Assembly (NCBI GenBank): GCA_964352665.1
Contig: CAYGSJ010000006.1
Span: forward strand, 1 to 64,000
Length of the DNA stretch: 64,000 bases
Source: UBA1672 sp964352665
Lineage (GTDB): Bacteria; Pseudomonadota; Alphaproteobacteria; Micavibrionales; Micavibrionaceae
Direction: 5' to 3'
Each line of letters opens with the position of its first letter. The first letter of the stretch is position 1. Under the pieces are notes generated by a model, which saw nothing but the letters and a program-made list of their open reading frames with translations, was not told where the DNA came from and ran no database searches. Shown here in pieces: positions 25,801 through 34,726 of this stretch. A program made the position numbers and the translations under genes.

Positions 25801-27010
25801 ATACTTCCATGTGGTCTATTATTTTTTCAACCAGAACCTGCGCAATTTTTCTTTTATGCGCACGTTCCCATTCTTCTTCTTTATTGTTGGTAATAAAACA
25901 TATTTGATTCTGTTCTGAACCAAAAGCTTTTTCATTCCCTTTTTCATCTGGTCCAACGTTATTCGCCAATATCCAGTCGCACCCTTTTCGTTTTAATTTT
26001 TCTTTTGCATTCTTTTTAAGATTGTCGGTTTCCGCAGCAAACCCTATGACAAGAGTAGGGCGGTGCTTAGGGTGATTTGAGATGGTATGCAGTATATCCT
26101 GATTTTGCTTCAGCTTAATTTCTGGGATTTGACCTGTTGACCTCTTTTTGATCTTGTGTTTCTGCGGCTTTGCTGCGCTCCAGTCACTCACTGCTGCAGC
26201 GCAAATGGCAATATCACAGGGGAAAGACTCTAAGCATGCATCTAGCATTTCTTGTGCTGTCTCTACGTTTTGTACGGTCACGCCCTGAGGATTAGGCTGG
26301 CTTGTGGGGCCGGATACAAGCGTGACGCCTGCGCCAGCATTGCGTAACTCTTCGGCGATTAAATGCCCTTGTTTCCCTGAGGACCTATTGCCGAGGAACC
26401 GGACAGGGTCAAGAGGTTCGTAGGTTGGGCCACTGGTGACAAGCGCCTTATACCCTTTTAATGGTTTTTCAAAAAAAAAATCTGTTATGGCATTAAAGAT
26501 GTCTTCGGGCTCGTTCATTCGTCCCGGTCCTGTTTCGCCACAGGCCATTTCTCCCTTATCGGGTCCAATAAAATGGATTTTGCGCTTTTTGAGTGTTTTC
26601 ATATTGTCCTGTGTGGCCGGGTTTTCCCACATTTCAGGATTCATCGCCGGGGCAACCAGGATAGGTTTATTGGAGGCAAGTAAAATTGTGGAAGCGAGGT
26701 CGTTTGCCAATCCATGCGCCATTTTTGCCATGATGTCAGCACTGGCAGGAGCAACTACGATAAGGTCATTTTCACGGCTGAGCTGAATATGACCCATTTC
26801 TGCTTCGTCTGTTAACGACCATAAGTCATCATAAGCTTTGTTTTGTGAGAGTGATGAGACACTTAAAGGGGTTACAAATTGTGATCCAGCTTTTGTCAAA
26901 ACGCATTTAACCTCACCGTTATTTTTTTTGATGAGTCTTATCAGGTCGAGCGCCTTATAAGCCGCAATGCCTCCTGATATGATTAGCAGTATCCGTTTGT
27001 CTTTAAGCAT
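25763..27010 (-). CDS. coaBC: Bifunctional phosphopantothenoylcysteine decarboxylase / phosphopantothenate--cysteine ligase CoaBC
   Basis: A 415-residue fusion protein in coenzyme A synthesis. The CoaC flavodomain (residues 1-190) has GGIAAYKALDLIR, PASADIMAKMAHG, the PAMNPEMW motif and the Cys-containing flap ACGETGPGRM. The CoaB domain follows with TSGPTYEPLDPVRFLGNRSSG near 192-212 and WILANNVG. Together they turn 4'-phosphopantothenate and cysteine into 4'-phosphopantetheine. It heads the coaBC-dut-mutS cluster and lies 85 bases downstream of the Ala-rich gene, separated by a terminator. Confidence 0.96.
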   Translation of the reverse strand: MLKDKRILLIISGGIAAYKALDLIRLIKKNNGEVKCVLTKAGSQFVTPLSVSSLSQNKAYDDLWSLTDEAEMGHIQLSRENDLIVVAPASADIMAKMAHGLANDLASTILLASNKPILVAPAMNPEMWENPATQDNMKTLKKRKIHFIGPDKGEMACGETGPGRMNEPEDIFNAITDFFFEKPLKGYKALVTSGPTYEPLDPVRFLGNRSSGKQGHLIAEELRNAGAGVTLVSGPTSQPNPQGVTVQNVETAQEMLDACLESFPCDIAICAAAVSDWSAAKPQKHKIKKRSTGQIPEIKLKQNQDILHTISNHPKHRPTLVIGFAAETDNLKKNAKEKLKRKGCDWILANNVGPDEKGNEKAFGSEQNQICFITNNKEEEWERAHKRKIAQVLVEKIIDHMEVYEQKPNRSRLQG

Positions 27011-27046
27011 GAGGGGATTATTGCCTGCTTTTGTTGCTGTGTAAAG

Positions 27047-27075
27047 AAAAAGCCCTGCTTATAGCAGGGCTTTTT
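27047..27075 (-). terminator. Rho-independent terminator
   Basis: AGCCCTGCT (27051-27059), loop TAT, AGCAGGGCT (27063-27071), flanked by AAAA and TTTT so that the stem can extend to 13 base pairs. It lies 20 bases beyond the stop codon of the Ala-rich gene and 37 bases before coaBC on the minus strand. The T run after the stem on the minus strand comes from plus-strand A residues at 27047-27050, so it ends the Ala-rich transcript. Confidence 0.9.
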
Positions 27076-27094
27076 AATCTCAGATCAAGGAAAA

Positions 27095-27613
27095 TTACTC
27101 TTGTTCTTTTCCTTCTTGGATCATTTCTTCTAATGTTTTAGAAGCTTCTTCTTTATTTTCCAATGCATCCACGGTCGATTCTGTTGCGCCAGCTGCGGGC
27201 TCAATAGCCTCTTCTGCTGCTTCAGTCGCTGCATCAGCGGCTTCAGAAGCTGCTTCTGTTGCCTCTTCAGAAGTCTCGGCCATAGCATCTGTTGCTGCAT
27301 CGTATGCTTCAGTTGCAGTTTCTGCCATATCGTCAGCGGCCTCTGTGGCTGCTTCGGTTGCAGTTTCTGCCATGTCACCGGCTGCTTCCACGGCGTCTGT
27401 AGCTGCTTCAGTAGTAGCTTCATAAGCATTGGTTGCTGCTTCTGACGTTGCAGTTGCGGCGTCATGAATGACTTCGCCAGCTGCAGGCATAATGCTCGCG
27501 TATGAGTCGCCATTTTCAGACGATGTCACGTTGCTGTAAATCGCAATAATTGCGACCAAACCAGCAGCAAGCACTGTGGTTGAATATAGAATTGATTTTG
27601 TGAAGTTGCTCAT
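27095..27613 (-). CDS. Membrane-anchored Ala/Glu/Thr-rich repeat protein, unknown function
   Basis: A 172-residue protein with a single N-terminal membrane segment (SILYSTTVLAAGLVAIIAIY, about residues 6-25). The rest is a low-complexity helix of Ala, Glu, Thr and Asp built from irregular 11- to 15-residue units such as AATEAADDMAETATEAY and DAATDAMAETSEEATEA. It is strongly acidic, with no Cys. The pattern resembles LEA-like or apolipoprotein-like amphipathic helices and could form a long coiled coil in the periplasm, but no homologous family is recognised. The ATG at 27613 is preceded by AGGGAAGG at about nine bases; an ATG 33 bases upstream has no such site. It is monocistronic, with its own promoter and terminator. 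Confidence 0.8.
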   Translation of the reverse strand: MSNFTKSILYSTTVLAAGLVAIIAIYSNVTSSENGDSYASIMPAAGEVIHDAATATSEAATNAYEATTEAATDAVEAAGDMAETATEAATEAADDMAETATEAYDAATDAMAETSEEATEAASEAADAATEAAEEAIEPAAGATESTVDALENKEEASKTLEEMIQEGKEQE

Positions 27614-27665
27614 TTTATACAGCCTTCCCTTTTTCATATTAATCATACACTGTTTAAGTTTGCGG

Positions 27666-27695
27666 ATAATGCATGAGTCTTTTAGCCAATGTCAA
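27666..27695 (-). promoter_or_regulatory. Sigma-70-like promoter for the Ala-rich protein
   Basis: On the minus strand a consensus TTGACA (27695-27690) is followed after 18 bases by CATTAT (27671-27666), a four-of-six match to the -10 consensus. Transcription would begin near 27659, about 45 bases before the ATG at 27613. The gene's own terminator downstream supports a single-gene transcript. Confidence 0.5.
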
Positions 27696-27744
27696 ATAAA
27701 AACCGACATATGAGGTGATAATGACCCTGAAATGACTTGGATTT

Positions 27745-28509
27745 CTATGCTTTTGTGCCCTGATGAATGGCTGCTATACCCGCAGATACATTGGTGTATA
27801 AGGCGTTTTTGAAGCCAGTTCCTTCTATTCTAGCTAAAAGTTCACGTTGTTCAGGAAATTTCCGAATACTTTCAACAAGATATTGGTAACTTGCCTCATC
27901 ATTAGCAATTATTTTTCCCAGTTTGGGGATAACGTTGAAAGAAAAGAGATCATATGCTTTGGAAAGTGCGGGTATTTCTACGTGGCTGAATTCCAGACAA
28001 TAGAATTTTCCGCCGGGCCTTAAAACACGAAATGCCTCACTTAGTGCGGTATCAATATGTGTTACATTTCTTAATCCAAAGGCAATTGTATAGACATCAA
28101 TACTGTTATCAGGGATAGGGAGCTTTTCAGCGTTTCCTGTAATCCAGCTAAAATCGTTAATCCATCCTTTGTCGATAGCGCGGTTTCTTCCGACATCCAG
28201 CATATTTGGGTTAAGGTCGCAGAGAGTTATATTGGCTCCGGCACCAACTTTTTTTCGGATTCTAAAGGCAATATCACCGGTGCCACCAGCAACATCCAGA
28301 TAATCTACAGGTCGCCCGTCAATTTTTGATCGTGGGCGTATCATACGAACGAAGCTGTCTTTCCACAGGCGATGTATGCCACCACTCATGAGGTCGTTCA
28401 TTAAATCATATTTATCGGCAACACTGTCAAAAACACCGATTACACCACTGGTTTTTTCTTCGGGAGAGACGTGTTTATCACCAAACCACTCTTTTTCAGG
28501 ATTCTGCAT
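27745..28509 (-). CDS. ubiE: Ubiquinone/menaquinone biosynthesis C-methyltransferase UbiE
   Basis: A 254-residue SAM-dependent methyltransferase acting on the benzoquinol ring in ubiquinone synthesis. Family signatures seen are VFDSVADKYDLMNDLMSGGIHRLWK near residues 25-49 (given in parts YDLMNDLMS and HRLWK), SAM motif LDVAGGTGDIAFRI, and FGLRNVTHIDTALSE plus RVLRPGGKFYCLEFS. AGGAGA lies about nine bases before the ATG. It is divergent from murJ with a 38-base gap. In many alphaproteobacteria ubiE is next to coaBC and dut, as it is here apart from the inserted Ala-rich gene. Confidence 0.96.
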   Translation of the reverse strand: MQNPEKEWFGDKHVSPEEKTSGVIGVFDSVADKYDLMNDLMSGGIHRLWKDSFVRMIRPRSKIDGRPVDYLDVAGGTGDIAFRIRKKVGAGANITLCDLNPNMLDVGRNRAIDKGWINDFSWITGNAEKLPIPDNSIDVYTIAFGLRNVTHIDTALSEAFRVLRPGGKFYCLEFSHVEIPALSKAYDLFSFNVIPKLGKIIANDEASYQYLVESIRKFPEQRELLARIEGTGFKNALYTNVSAGIAAIHQGTKA

Positions 28510-28547
28510 ACTATTTTTTCTCCTCGCTTGGTGGTAATACCTAACAC

Positions 28548-30089
28548 ATGAGTTTAATAAAAGCTATGACAACCGTCGCTGGTTTAACCGGTGTTTCTCG
28601 AATTGCAGGATTTGTCCGCGATATACTGACGGCCGCATATTTAGGGGCAAATCCTGTTGCAGATGCTTTTTTTGTGGCGCTTAAGCTTCCAAATTTTTTC
28701 CGCAGGGTTACGGCGGAGGGGGCTTTCAGCATTGTCTTTGTGCCGATGTACTCAAAAAAGATTGAAAAAGAAGGGCAAGAGCAAGCAGATGCATTTGCCA
28801 GCAACGCTTTTATTTCTATGTTATGTGCTTTATCAGTTTTTACACTTCTGGCGCTGGCGTTTATGCCCTATTTCATAAAGCTTATAGCGCCTGGATTTAG
28901 CGGCGATGAACTGCGAGAGCCATTGGCTATCGAGCTTGCGCGTATAACGTTTCCCTATCTTCTACTTATGTCGCTGACGGCTTTGCTGGGGGGGATTCTA
29001 AATGCAAAAGACCGTTTTGCTCCGTTTGCATTTGCGCCGGTTTTGTTCAATTTATCGTTAATCGTAGCGTTGCTGCTAAGTAATATGTTTGAAACCGTAG
29101 GGCATGCATTATCTTGGGGACTGCTTTTTTCGGGTGTGCTTCAGTTTGCTTTCCTGTGGGGTTGTGCAAGAAAATCAAGAGTTAGCATAAAAGCTTGCCG
29201 TCCGAAATTTGATGCAGATATCCATAAAGTGCTCAGACTTATGGGACCTGCTGTGATTGGTGCGGGGGTTGTTCATATTAACCTTTTTGCAGATTTAATT
29301 ATTGCATCTTTCCTAAAGAGTGGCTCGATCTCTTATTTATATTATGCAGATCGGTTAAATCAACTTCCTTTAGGGGTGGTCGGGATAGCCGTTGGAACGG
29401 CTTTACTGCCAATGTTGTCTCGGGCAATGACCAAGAGCGAAACTGCGGAAGCACAACATCTTTTTAATCGTGCGCTGGAATACTGCTTATTGCTGGCTTT
29501 GCCCGCAGCACTTGCTTTGGCCGTTATGCCTTTGAGCTTAATCACTGTTTTGTTTGAGCGTGGGGCATTCGAGGCATCGGATAGTCTTGTTACATCACAG
29601 GTTTTAAGCGCTTATGCTATTGGCTTGCCGGCTTATATTTCTATCAAGGTTTTTTCAACGGCGCATTGGGCGAGAGAGGATACAAAAACACCTGTGAAGA
29701 TATCTGTTCTAGCAACAGTGCTGAACATTGTTTTGAGTATAATTCTTATTCAGTTTATTGGGGTAGTAGGCATTGCTCTTGCAACGAGTTTGGCAGGATG
29801 GTTGCAGTTCTTTTTACATGTCAAAGCTCTCAAGACACATCCATCGGCAAAGTTTGATGATGTTTTTATGAAGGCCATGCCAAAGATTGTGCTCAGCTCT
29901 TGCATCATGGCTGTGACCGTGTATATACTCGCCGCGCTTCTTGAAACATTTATCTTTGGTGATATTCTTTTGGGTCAGATTTTGGCTCTTGGATTGATAA
30001 TTTTTACCGCCATGCTTGTTTACGGGGGCTGTATTTTGGTCACTGGCGCGGTTAAATTGACTGATGTGAAAAGGTATCTGGCCAAATAA
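28548..30089 (+). CDS. murJ: Lipid II flippase MurJ
   Basis: A 513-residue polytopic membrane protein of the MATE-like MOP superfamily with about fourteen predicted helices. The N-terminal signature GVSRIAGFVRDILTAAYLG (residues 14-32) and the LPNFFRRVTAEGAFSIVFVP block are typical, as is the central YYADRLNQLPLGVVGIAVG. MurJ moves lipid-linked peptidoglycan precursor across the inner membrane. trpS follows at 20 bases and is probably cotranscribed, a frequent alphaproteobacterial order. Confidence 0.96.
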   Translation: MSLIKAMTTVAGLTGVSRIAGFVRDILTAAYLGANPVADAFFVALKLPNFFRRVTAEGAFSIVFVPMYSKKIEKEGQEQADAFASNAFISMLCALSVFTLLALAFMPYFIKLIAPGFSGDELREPLAIELARITFPYLLLMSLTALLGGILNAKDRFAPFAFAPVLFNLSLIVALLLSNMFETVGHALSWGLLFSGVLQFAFLWGCARKSRVSIKACRPKFDADIHKVLRLMGPAVIGAGVVHINLFADLIIASFLKSGSISYLYYADRLNQLPLGVVGIAVGTALLPMLSRAMTKSETAEAQHLFNRALEYCLLLALPAALALAVMPLSLITVLFERGAFEASDSLVTSQVLSAYAIGLPAYISIKVFSTAHWAREDTKTPVKISVLATVLNIVLSIILIQFIGVVGIALATSLAGWLQFFLHVKALKTHPSAKFDDVFMKAMPKIVLSSCIMAVTVYILAALLETFIFGDILLGQILALGLIIFTAMLVYGGCILVTGAVKLTDVKRYLAK

Positions 30090-30109
30090 GGGGATTAAAA
30101 GGAATTCTA

Positions 30110-31114
30110 ATGAAACGTATTCTATCCGGTATGCAACCAACAAGTCAGCTTCATTTAGGTAACTATCTTGGAGCGCTTAAGAACTGGGTTAATTTTCAGG
30201 CCGAATCTGATTCAGAGTGCTTATACTGTGTCGTAGATCTCCACGCTGTAACCGTAGATTACGATCCATCACATTTGGCACAAGCCACAAGGGAAATTGC
30301 TGCTGCCTATATTGCTGCCGGTATTGATCCTGATCAATCAACACTGTTTGTCCAGTCTGCGGTTCCAGAGCATTCACAACTTATGTGGTTGCTGGCCACT
30401 ATGGCACAAATGGGAAAACTGGAGCGCATGACCCAGTTCAAGGATAAGGCAGGAAAAAACAAGGAGAGAGCTGGCCTTGGGCTGTTTGCATACCCTGTGT
30501 TAATGGCGGCAGATATACTTATTTATAAGGCTACGCATGTTCCTGTAGGTGAAGATCAAAAGCAGCATTTGGAATTGGCGCGTGATTTGGCAGCAACATT
30601 TAATACACGCTATGAAGTTGACTATTTCCCCCAGCCAGAACCTTTTATTGCCGGACCAGCGCCGCGTGTTATGTCTTTGCGAGATGGTACACAAAAAATG
30701 AGTAAATCAGCAGAGTCGGATATGACCCGTATTAATTTAACAGATACGCCTGATATGATTTTACAAAAAATCAAAAAGGCCAAGACAGACACAGATCCGT
30801 TGCCTGATAGCTTTAAAGGGCTTGAGGGAAGGCCTGAGGCTCTTAACCTTGTTACTTTATACGCAGCGCTGGCGGAAGAATCGAAAGAAGACGTTGTCGC
30901 GCGGTTTGCCGGACAGCAATTCGGGCCGTTCAAGAGCGCTTTTGCCGAATTGGCGATTGAAAAACTTTCACCAATAACGGGGCGTATGAATAATTTGCTC
31001 GATGATCCGGCAGAAATTGACAGAATTCTTTTAAAGGGCTCTGAAAATGCGCGATCCATTGCGACTCCTGTTTTAGAAGAGGTGCAGAAAATTATGGGTT
31101 TTCATGGTTCATAA
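30110..31114 (+). CDS. trpS: Tryptophanyl-tRNA synthetase
   Basis: A 334-residue class I aminoacyl-tRNA synthetase charging tRNA-Trp. The HIGH-type box is TSQLHLGNYLG (residues 10-20), the KMSKS box is intact (KMSKSAESDMTRI) and the tryptophan-binding region holds VPVGEDQKQHLELARD. AAAAGGA is six bases upstream of the ATG. It follows murJ closely; a weak hairpin after its stop may end transcription. Confidence 0.97.
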   Translation: MKRILSGMQPTSQLHLGNYLGALKNWVNFQAESDSECLYCVVDLHAVTVDYDPSHLAQATREIAAAYIAAGIDPDQSTLFVQSAVPEHSQLMWLLATMAQMGKLERMTQFKDKAGKNKERAGLGLFAYPVLMAADILIYKATHVPVGEDQKQHLELARDLAATFNTRYEVDYFPQPEPFIAGPAPRVMSLRDGTQKMSKSAESDMTRINLTDTPDMILQKIKKAKTDTDPLPDSFKGLEGRPEALNLVTLYAALAEESKEDVVARFAGQQFGPFKSAFAELAIEKLSPITGRMNNLLDDPAEIDRILLKGSENARSIATPVLEEVQKIMGFHGS

Positions 31115-31122
31115 TCCTGTGC

Positions 31123-31145
31123 ACCACTAATCTTGGAGTGGTTTC
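31123..31145 (+). terminator. Possible weak terminator after trpS
   Basis: ACCACT (31123-31128), eight-base loop, AGTGGT (31137-31142), then TTTC. The stem is only six base pairs and the T run is short, so this may be a weak terminator for murJ-trpS or just a chance hairpin. Confidence 0.35.
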
Positions 31146-31220
31146 AAGAAGATGTTTGCATTTTTCCTTTTAAGATAGCACAATATCTGCGGCTATAACT
31201 TTCTTAGGGCAGCGTAAATT

Positions 31221-31877
31221 ATGCATTCTTTACTTAAATTTGTTCTTATCGCAGGGCTTTTTTGTTCCTCCACTTTTCTTAATGCACAAGCAGAGGTGTT
31301 TTTTATTGAAGATCAAAATGATCGTTTTTCAATTACATTTCCAGATCTTTGGGACAGGATTAGTGACCAAAAGTCGGATGACAAGCTGACGGTTGCTGGT
31401 CAAGGGGTTAACGATCATGCTATTTGTCGTGTGCGCGTGCGCAATGATAGACGTTTTATTATTTATCCTAGCGAATTTGGCTCCGCCATCCAGAAAGTTG
31501 CAGTGAGTGAAGATTTCTGGAAGAACTACTTAGGCGACTATGATGACGTTTCAGTAGAGGCCTTTAAGGATGAATCGGGTCTGGGGCGAGGGCATGCAAG
31601 CATGGTAGAGGCCTCTTATATAACATCTCAGGGTGCTACTGTAAGGAAGCGTGGTATTATGTTCGCGTCTCTTTTCTATGATCAACTTTACGTGTTGGAT
31701 TGTTCTTCTGAAGCAAGCGTATACGAAAAATGGCGCCCTGCATTTCTTGGTATTATCAAGTCTGTAGATTTTGATCCTGTCATGTATGACAATCCTAATG
31801 GTCATTATAGGCGTTTTCAGGATGATATGGCCGTTGAAGTTGTTGGCCCGAATGACCTGGATGCCTATAAGCAATAG
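31221..31877 (+). CDS. Unknown exported protein, PsbP/Mog1-like N-terminal pattern
   Basis: A 218-residue protein with a cleavable signal peptide (MHSLLKFVLIAGLFCSSTFL then NAQA just before the mature EVFFIED). The mature start NDRFSITFPDLWDRI resembles the beginning of PsbP/Mog1-fold proteins, which read 'F.i.yP..W', but this is only a pattern. A central VRKRGIMFASLFYDQLYVLDC block is beta-rich. There is no lipobox or membrane anchor. It stands alone between trpS and tauE. Function unknown. Confidence 0.75.
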   Translation: MHSLLKFVLIAGLFCSSTFLNAQAEVFFIEDQNDRFSITFPDLWDRISDQKSDDKLTVAGQGVNDHAICRVRVRNDRRFIIYPSEFGSAIQKVAVSEDFWKNYLGDYDDVSVEAFKDESGLGRGHASMVEASYITSQGATVRKRGIMFASLFYDQLYVLDCSSEASVYEKWRPAFLGIIKSVDFDPVMYDNPNGHYRRFQDDMAVEVVGPNDLDAYKQ

Positions 31878-31942
31878 CGCATAAGTACATTGTATATTCG
31901 GGGTAGCTTTAAACCCTGTCTATTGTTCCGTGTGGAGTTTTG

Positions 31943-32854
31943 ATGCAAATATATTTGCCGATTGCGGAAATGAGCATGTCTGTCGAAATAATATTTCTGC
32001 TTGGCATGTTTGTTGGCTTTATTTCCGGAGTATTTGGTGTTGGTGGTGGTTTTTTGACAACACCTCTTCTTATATTTATGGGAATACCTGCTGCCGTGGC
32101 TGTCGGTACACAAGGCAGCCAGCTTGTTGCATCCGGAGTAAGCGGTGTTATGGGGTACTGGCGTCGTGGGCACGTTGATTTTATGATCGCTACGGTGATG
32201 CTTGCGGGGGGCTTTTTAGGATCAGTTGTTGGTATAATATTCTTTCAATTTATAAAATTCATAGGGCAAATGGATCTAATAATATCCCTGCTTTATATTA
32301 TTTTACTTGGCTCCATAGGCATTATGATGCTGTTTGAAAGCGTGTTCACCTCGTTTCGTAAGCCAACAGTAAGGTCAGAGTTTAACAGGTTTAAGTCTCC
32401 GTCTCTTATGCAGAGGCTTCCGTATAAAATACGTTTTCCTAGATCCAAGCTATATATCAGTGTGTTGGTGCCCGGAGGAATAGGCTTCGTTAGTGGCTTT
32501 CTTGTATCTACTATGGGAGTGGGCGGTGGCTTTCTGCTTGTCCCTGCTATGATCTATATTCTTGGTATGCCGCCGCTTCTGGTTGCGGGGACATCATTGT
32601 TTCAGATTATTTTTACAAGTGCCTTTTCAACCATTATGCACGCAACGATAAGTCACAGTGTGGATATTCTTCTGGCTTTCTTTTTGATCATGGGGGGCGT
32701 TATCGGGGCGCAGGCTGGCGTTCAGACATCTAAAAAAGTAACGGGGTCGAGAGCTAGAATTATTCTTGCTTTACTTGTTCTTGGTGTGTGCACAAAACTG
32801 GCTGTACAGCTTTTTCTTCACCCGTTAGATCTTTTTGTGATGGTGGTTAAATGA
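31943..32854 (+). CDS. TauE/SafE-family membrane transporter (sulfite/organic anion exporter type)
   Basis: A 303-residue membrane protein with two homologous halves, each carrying the TauE/SafE repeat motif: GVFGVGGGFLTTPLLI (about residues 33-48) and STMGVGGGFLLVPAMIY (about 191-207). It has about eight membrane helices. Family members export sulfite, sulfoacetate or related anions. ATG at 31943 with GGAG at five bases. Its stop overlaps the next gene's start by ATGA. The cluster tauE-TIGR02186-usp is a recurrent alphaproteobacterial trio. Confidence 0.9.
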   Translation: MQIYLPIAEMSMSVEIIFLLGMFVGFISGVFGVGGGFLTTPLLIFMGIPAAVAVGTQGSQLVASGVSGVMGYWRRGHVDFMIATVMLAGGFLGSVVGIIFFQFIKFIGQMDLIISLLYIILLGSIGIMMLFESVFTSFRKPTVRSEFNRFKSPSLMQRLPYKIRFPRSKLYISVLVPGGIGFVSGFLVSTMGVGGGFLLVPAMIYILGMPPLLVAGTSLFQIIFTSAFSTIMHATISHSVDILLAFFLIMGGVIGAQAGVQTSKKVTGSRARIILALLVLGVCTKLAVQLFLHPLDLFVMVVK

Positions 32855-33609
32855 AGACCGTTTTTTTTATAGTCCCGATGTTTTTTCTGTTTTTTTTGTC
32901 GCTGCCGATAGGACAAGTTCAGGCGACTGATTTTGCTATAGAGACTGCAAGTGATCATATAGATATTACGGTTGGGTTTAACGGTTCGTCGATTGAGCTG
33001 TTTGGGGATCGCAGGGAAAAAGATACTGATGTCGCTATTGTAGTAGAGGGGCCGGAAAAAGATGTAACAATCTGGAAAAAAGGCCGTGTTATGGGGACAT
33101 GGATTAATATGCAATTTGTGAAATTTGACAATGCGTCTGCATATTATAATTATGCGTTAAGTACACAAAATGTAGACGAAGAACTGGCTGCAGTTTTTCT
33201 TGAGAATGGAATTGGACATGATGCATTTTTTAAAAAAATTGAGGAAAAGACAAGCCGTAAACTTGAGAATACAGAAGAATTTAAAGAGGCATTTCTTAAG
33301 AAAAAGAAAGCCTTAGGAATCTTTTTTGAAGAGCCGGCAGAGATGAAGTTTATTACGGATAATTTTTTTCGTGTAAGTTTTGATATACCTGCGTCAGCTC
33401 CTACAGGAAATTATAAAATACGAAGCTTTCTCATCAGGAATGGTAAGGTATTGGAAGAAAATCTTAACTTGATTAAAGTAGAGCAAGTCGGGCTTAATGC
33501 ACTTGTTTATCGTTCTTCAAGGGACTACAGCTTGATTTACGCGATAACATGTATATTTTTGGCTATGTTCTCTGGTTGGCTTGTTAGTGTCCTGAGAGTG
33601 AAACCTTAA
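32851..33609 (+). CDS. TIGR02186-family membrane protein
   Basis: A 252-residue protein with signal peptide (hydrophobic residues 2-24, cleavage probably after QVQA), an extracytoplasmic beta-rich domain beginning TDFAIETASDHIDITVGFNG, and one C-terminal membrane helix (LIYAITCIFLAMFSGWLV). This layout and the opening 'd.i.I...F.Gs.i.lFG' pattern match the alphaproteobacterial TIGR02186 family, whose members sit beside TauE/SafE transporters. It likely works with that transporter as a periplasmic partner (inference). The start codon overlaps the transporter stop. Confidence 0.82.
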   Translation: MKTVFFIVPMFFLFFLSLPIGQVQATDFAIETASDHIDITVGFNGSSIELFGDRREKDTDVAIVVEGPEKDVTIWKKGRVMGTWINMQFVKFDNASAYYNYALSTQNVDEELAAVFLENGIGHDAFFKKIEEKTSRKLENTEEFKEAFLKKKKALGIFFEEPAEMKFITDNFFRVSFDIPASAPTGNYKIRSFLIRNGKVLEENLNLIKVEQVGLNALVYRSSRDYSLIYAITCIFLAMFSGWLVSVLRVKP

Positions 33610-33625
33610 TAGGTGGGAGTTTAAG

Positions 33626-34108
33626 GTGTTTTTGAAAAAAGAAAGAGCAACAAAACGTAATGGCGTATTTCTTGTGGTCGTTGATGATACGCATGAATAT
33701 GTTAATGCTGTTGACTATGCATCTGATTTTGCGAATGCAGAAGGTGGTTATGTTGCATTGCTTAATGTTATGCAGGAAGCCTTCGTGCATGGATGGAAGA
33801 ATGTTGAGCAGCGCATGAAAAAAGATATGCGATCTCAGGCCGAGCAAATGATATGGGATGCCGCTGGGCGCGTTATTGAGAATACAGGCAAAATGCCTAT
33901 GGTGTGTATCGAGGAGGGAGACCCTAGCGATACAATTATTAAAACATTGGAAGAAAACAGAAATATTGTAGCTCTGGTTCTTGCTTCTTCTCCTAATACA
34001 TCTAGCCCCGGCCCTCTTGTGACATATTTCTCCGGAAAGGGGTTAGCAAAGCTGCCTGTCCCTCTCATGGTTATTCCCGGTCATCTTGAAACATCCCTGA
34101 ATACTTGA
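33626..34108 (+). CDS. Universal stress protein (UspA family)
   Basis: A 160-residue UspA-fold protein. It shows NGVFLVVVDDTHEYVNAVDYA (in parts: VVVDDT and AVDYASDFAN), a helix with EGGYVALLNVMQEAF, and the late block NIVALVLASSP followed by FSGKGLAKLPVPLMVIPG, where ATP-binding family members show the GxxGS loop; that loop is not canonical here. The start is a GTG at 33626 with GGGAG at six bases. It lies 16 bases after the TIGR02186 gene, in the tauE cluster. Confidence 0.88.
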   Translation: MFLKKERATKRNGVFLVVVDDTHEYVNAVDYASDFANAEGGYVALLNVMQEAFVHGWKNVEQRMKKDMRSQAEQMIWDAAGRVIENTGKMPMVCIEEGDPSDTIIKTLEENRNIVALVLASSPNTSSPGPLVTYFSGKGLAKLPVPLMVIPGHLETSLNT

Positions 34109-34162
34109 AGTATTTTGCAACAGGCTCTATAACCGTCACAGTACTAGTTGAGGATGCTTGTT

Positions 34163-34726
34163 ATGTTTATACAAACCGAAGAAACCCCGAATCCTGCCAC
34201 GGTTAAGTTCATACCGGGGCAAAAAGTTCTTGATAAAGGAACCTTGGATTTTTCATCAAAGGCTGACGCAGAAAAGTCACCTTTGGCTTTAAGATTGTTT
34301 GGCATTGTAGGGGTTACACGTGTGTTTTTGGCTACTGATTTTATATCAGTCAGTAAGGCAGATGATACAGACTGGCCAATGCTAAAGCCCATGATACTTG
34401 CGGCTCTAATGGAGCATTTGTCGACAGGACAAGATATTATGGATCCAGATTACACCAGTAAAAAAGATACTAAGACAGATCAGCCAGACGACGAGATTAC
34501 CGCACAGATAAAAGAGCTTCTTGATGAACGCGTCAGGCCTATGGTCGCCATGGATGGTGGCGACATTGTTTTTGATCGGTTTGAGGATGGGATAGTCTAT
34601 CTGGAAATGCATGGGGCCTGTGCAGGGTGTCCAAGTTCAACAGCAACACTAAAATCAGGAATAGAAAATATGTTAAAACATTATATTCCTGAGGTTGTGG
34701 AAGTGCGTCCAGCATCTCATGGCTGA
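34163..34726 (+). CDS. NifU-like Fe-S scaffold/carrier protein (Nfu)
   Basis: A 187-residue protein with an N-terminal Nfu_N domain (QTEETPNPATVKFIPGQ, residues 3-19) and a C-terminal NifU domain bearing the cluster-binding CxxC in HGACAGCPSSTATLKSG. It carries Fe-S clusters to target proteins. The ATG at 34163 has GAGG about nine bases upstream; earlier TTG and ATG codons in frame have none. Its last eight bases overlap tsaB, so the two are translationally coupled. Confidence 0.94.
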   Translation: MFIQTEETPNPATVKFIPGQKVLDKGTLDFSSKADAEKSPLALRLFGIVGVTRVFLATDFISVSKADDTDWPMLKPMILAALMEHLSTGQDIMDPDYTSKKDTKTDQPDDEITAQIKELLDERVRPMVAMDGGDIVFDRFEDGIVYLEMHGACAGCPSSTATLKSGIENMLKHYIPEVVEVRPASHG

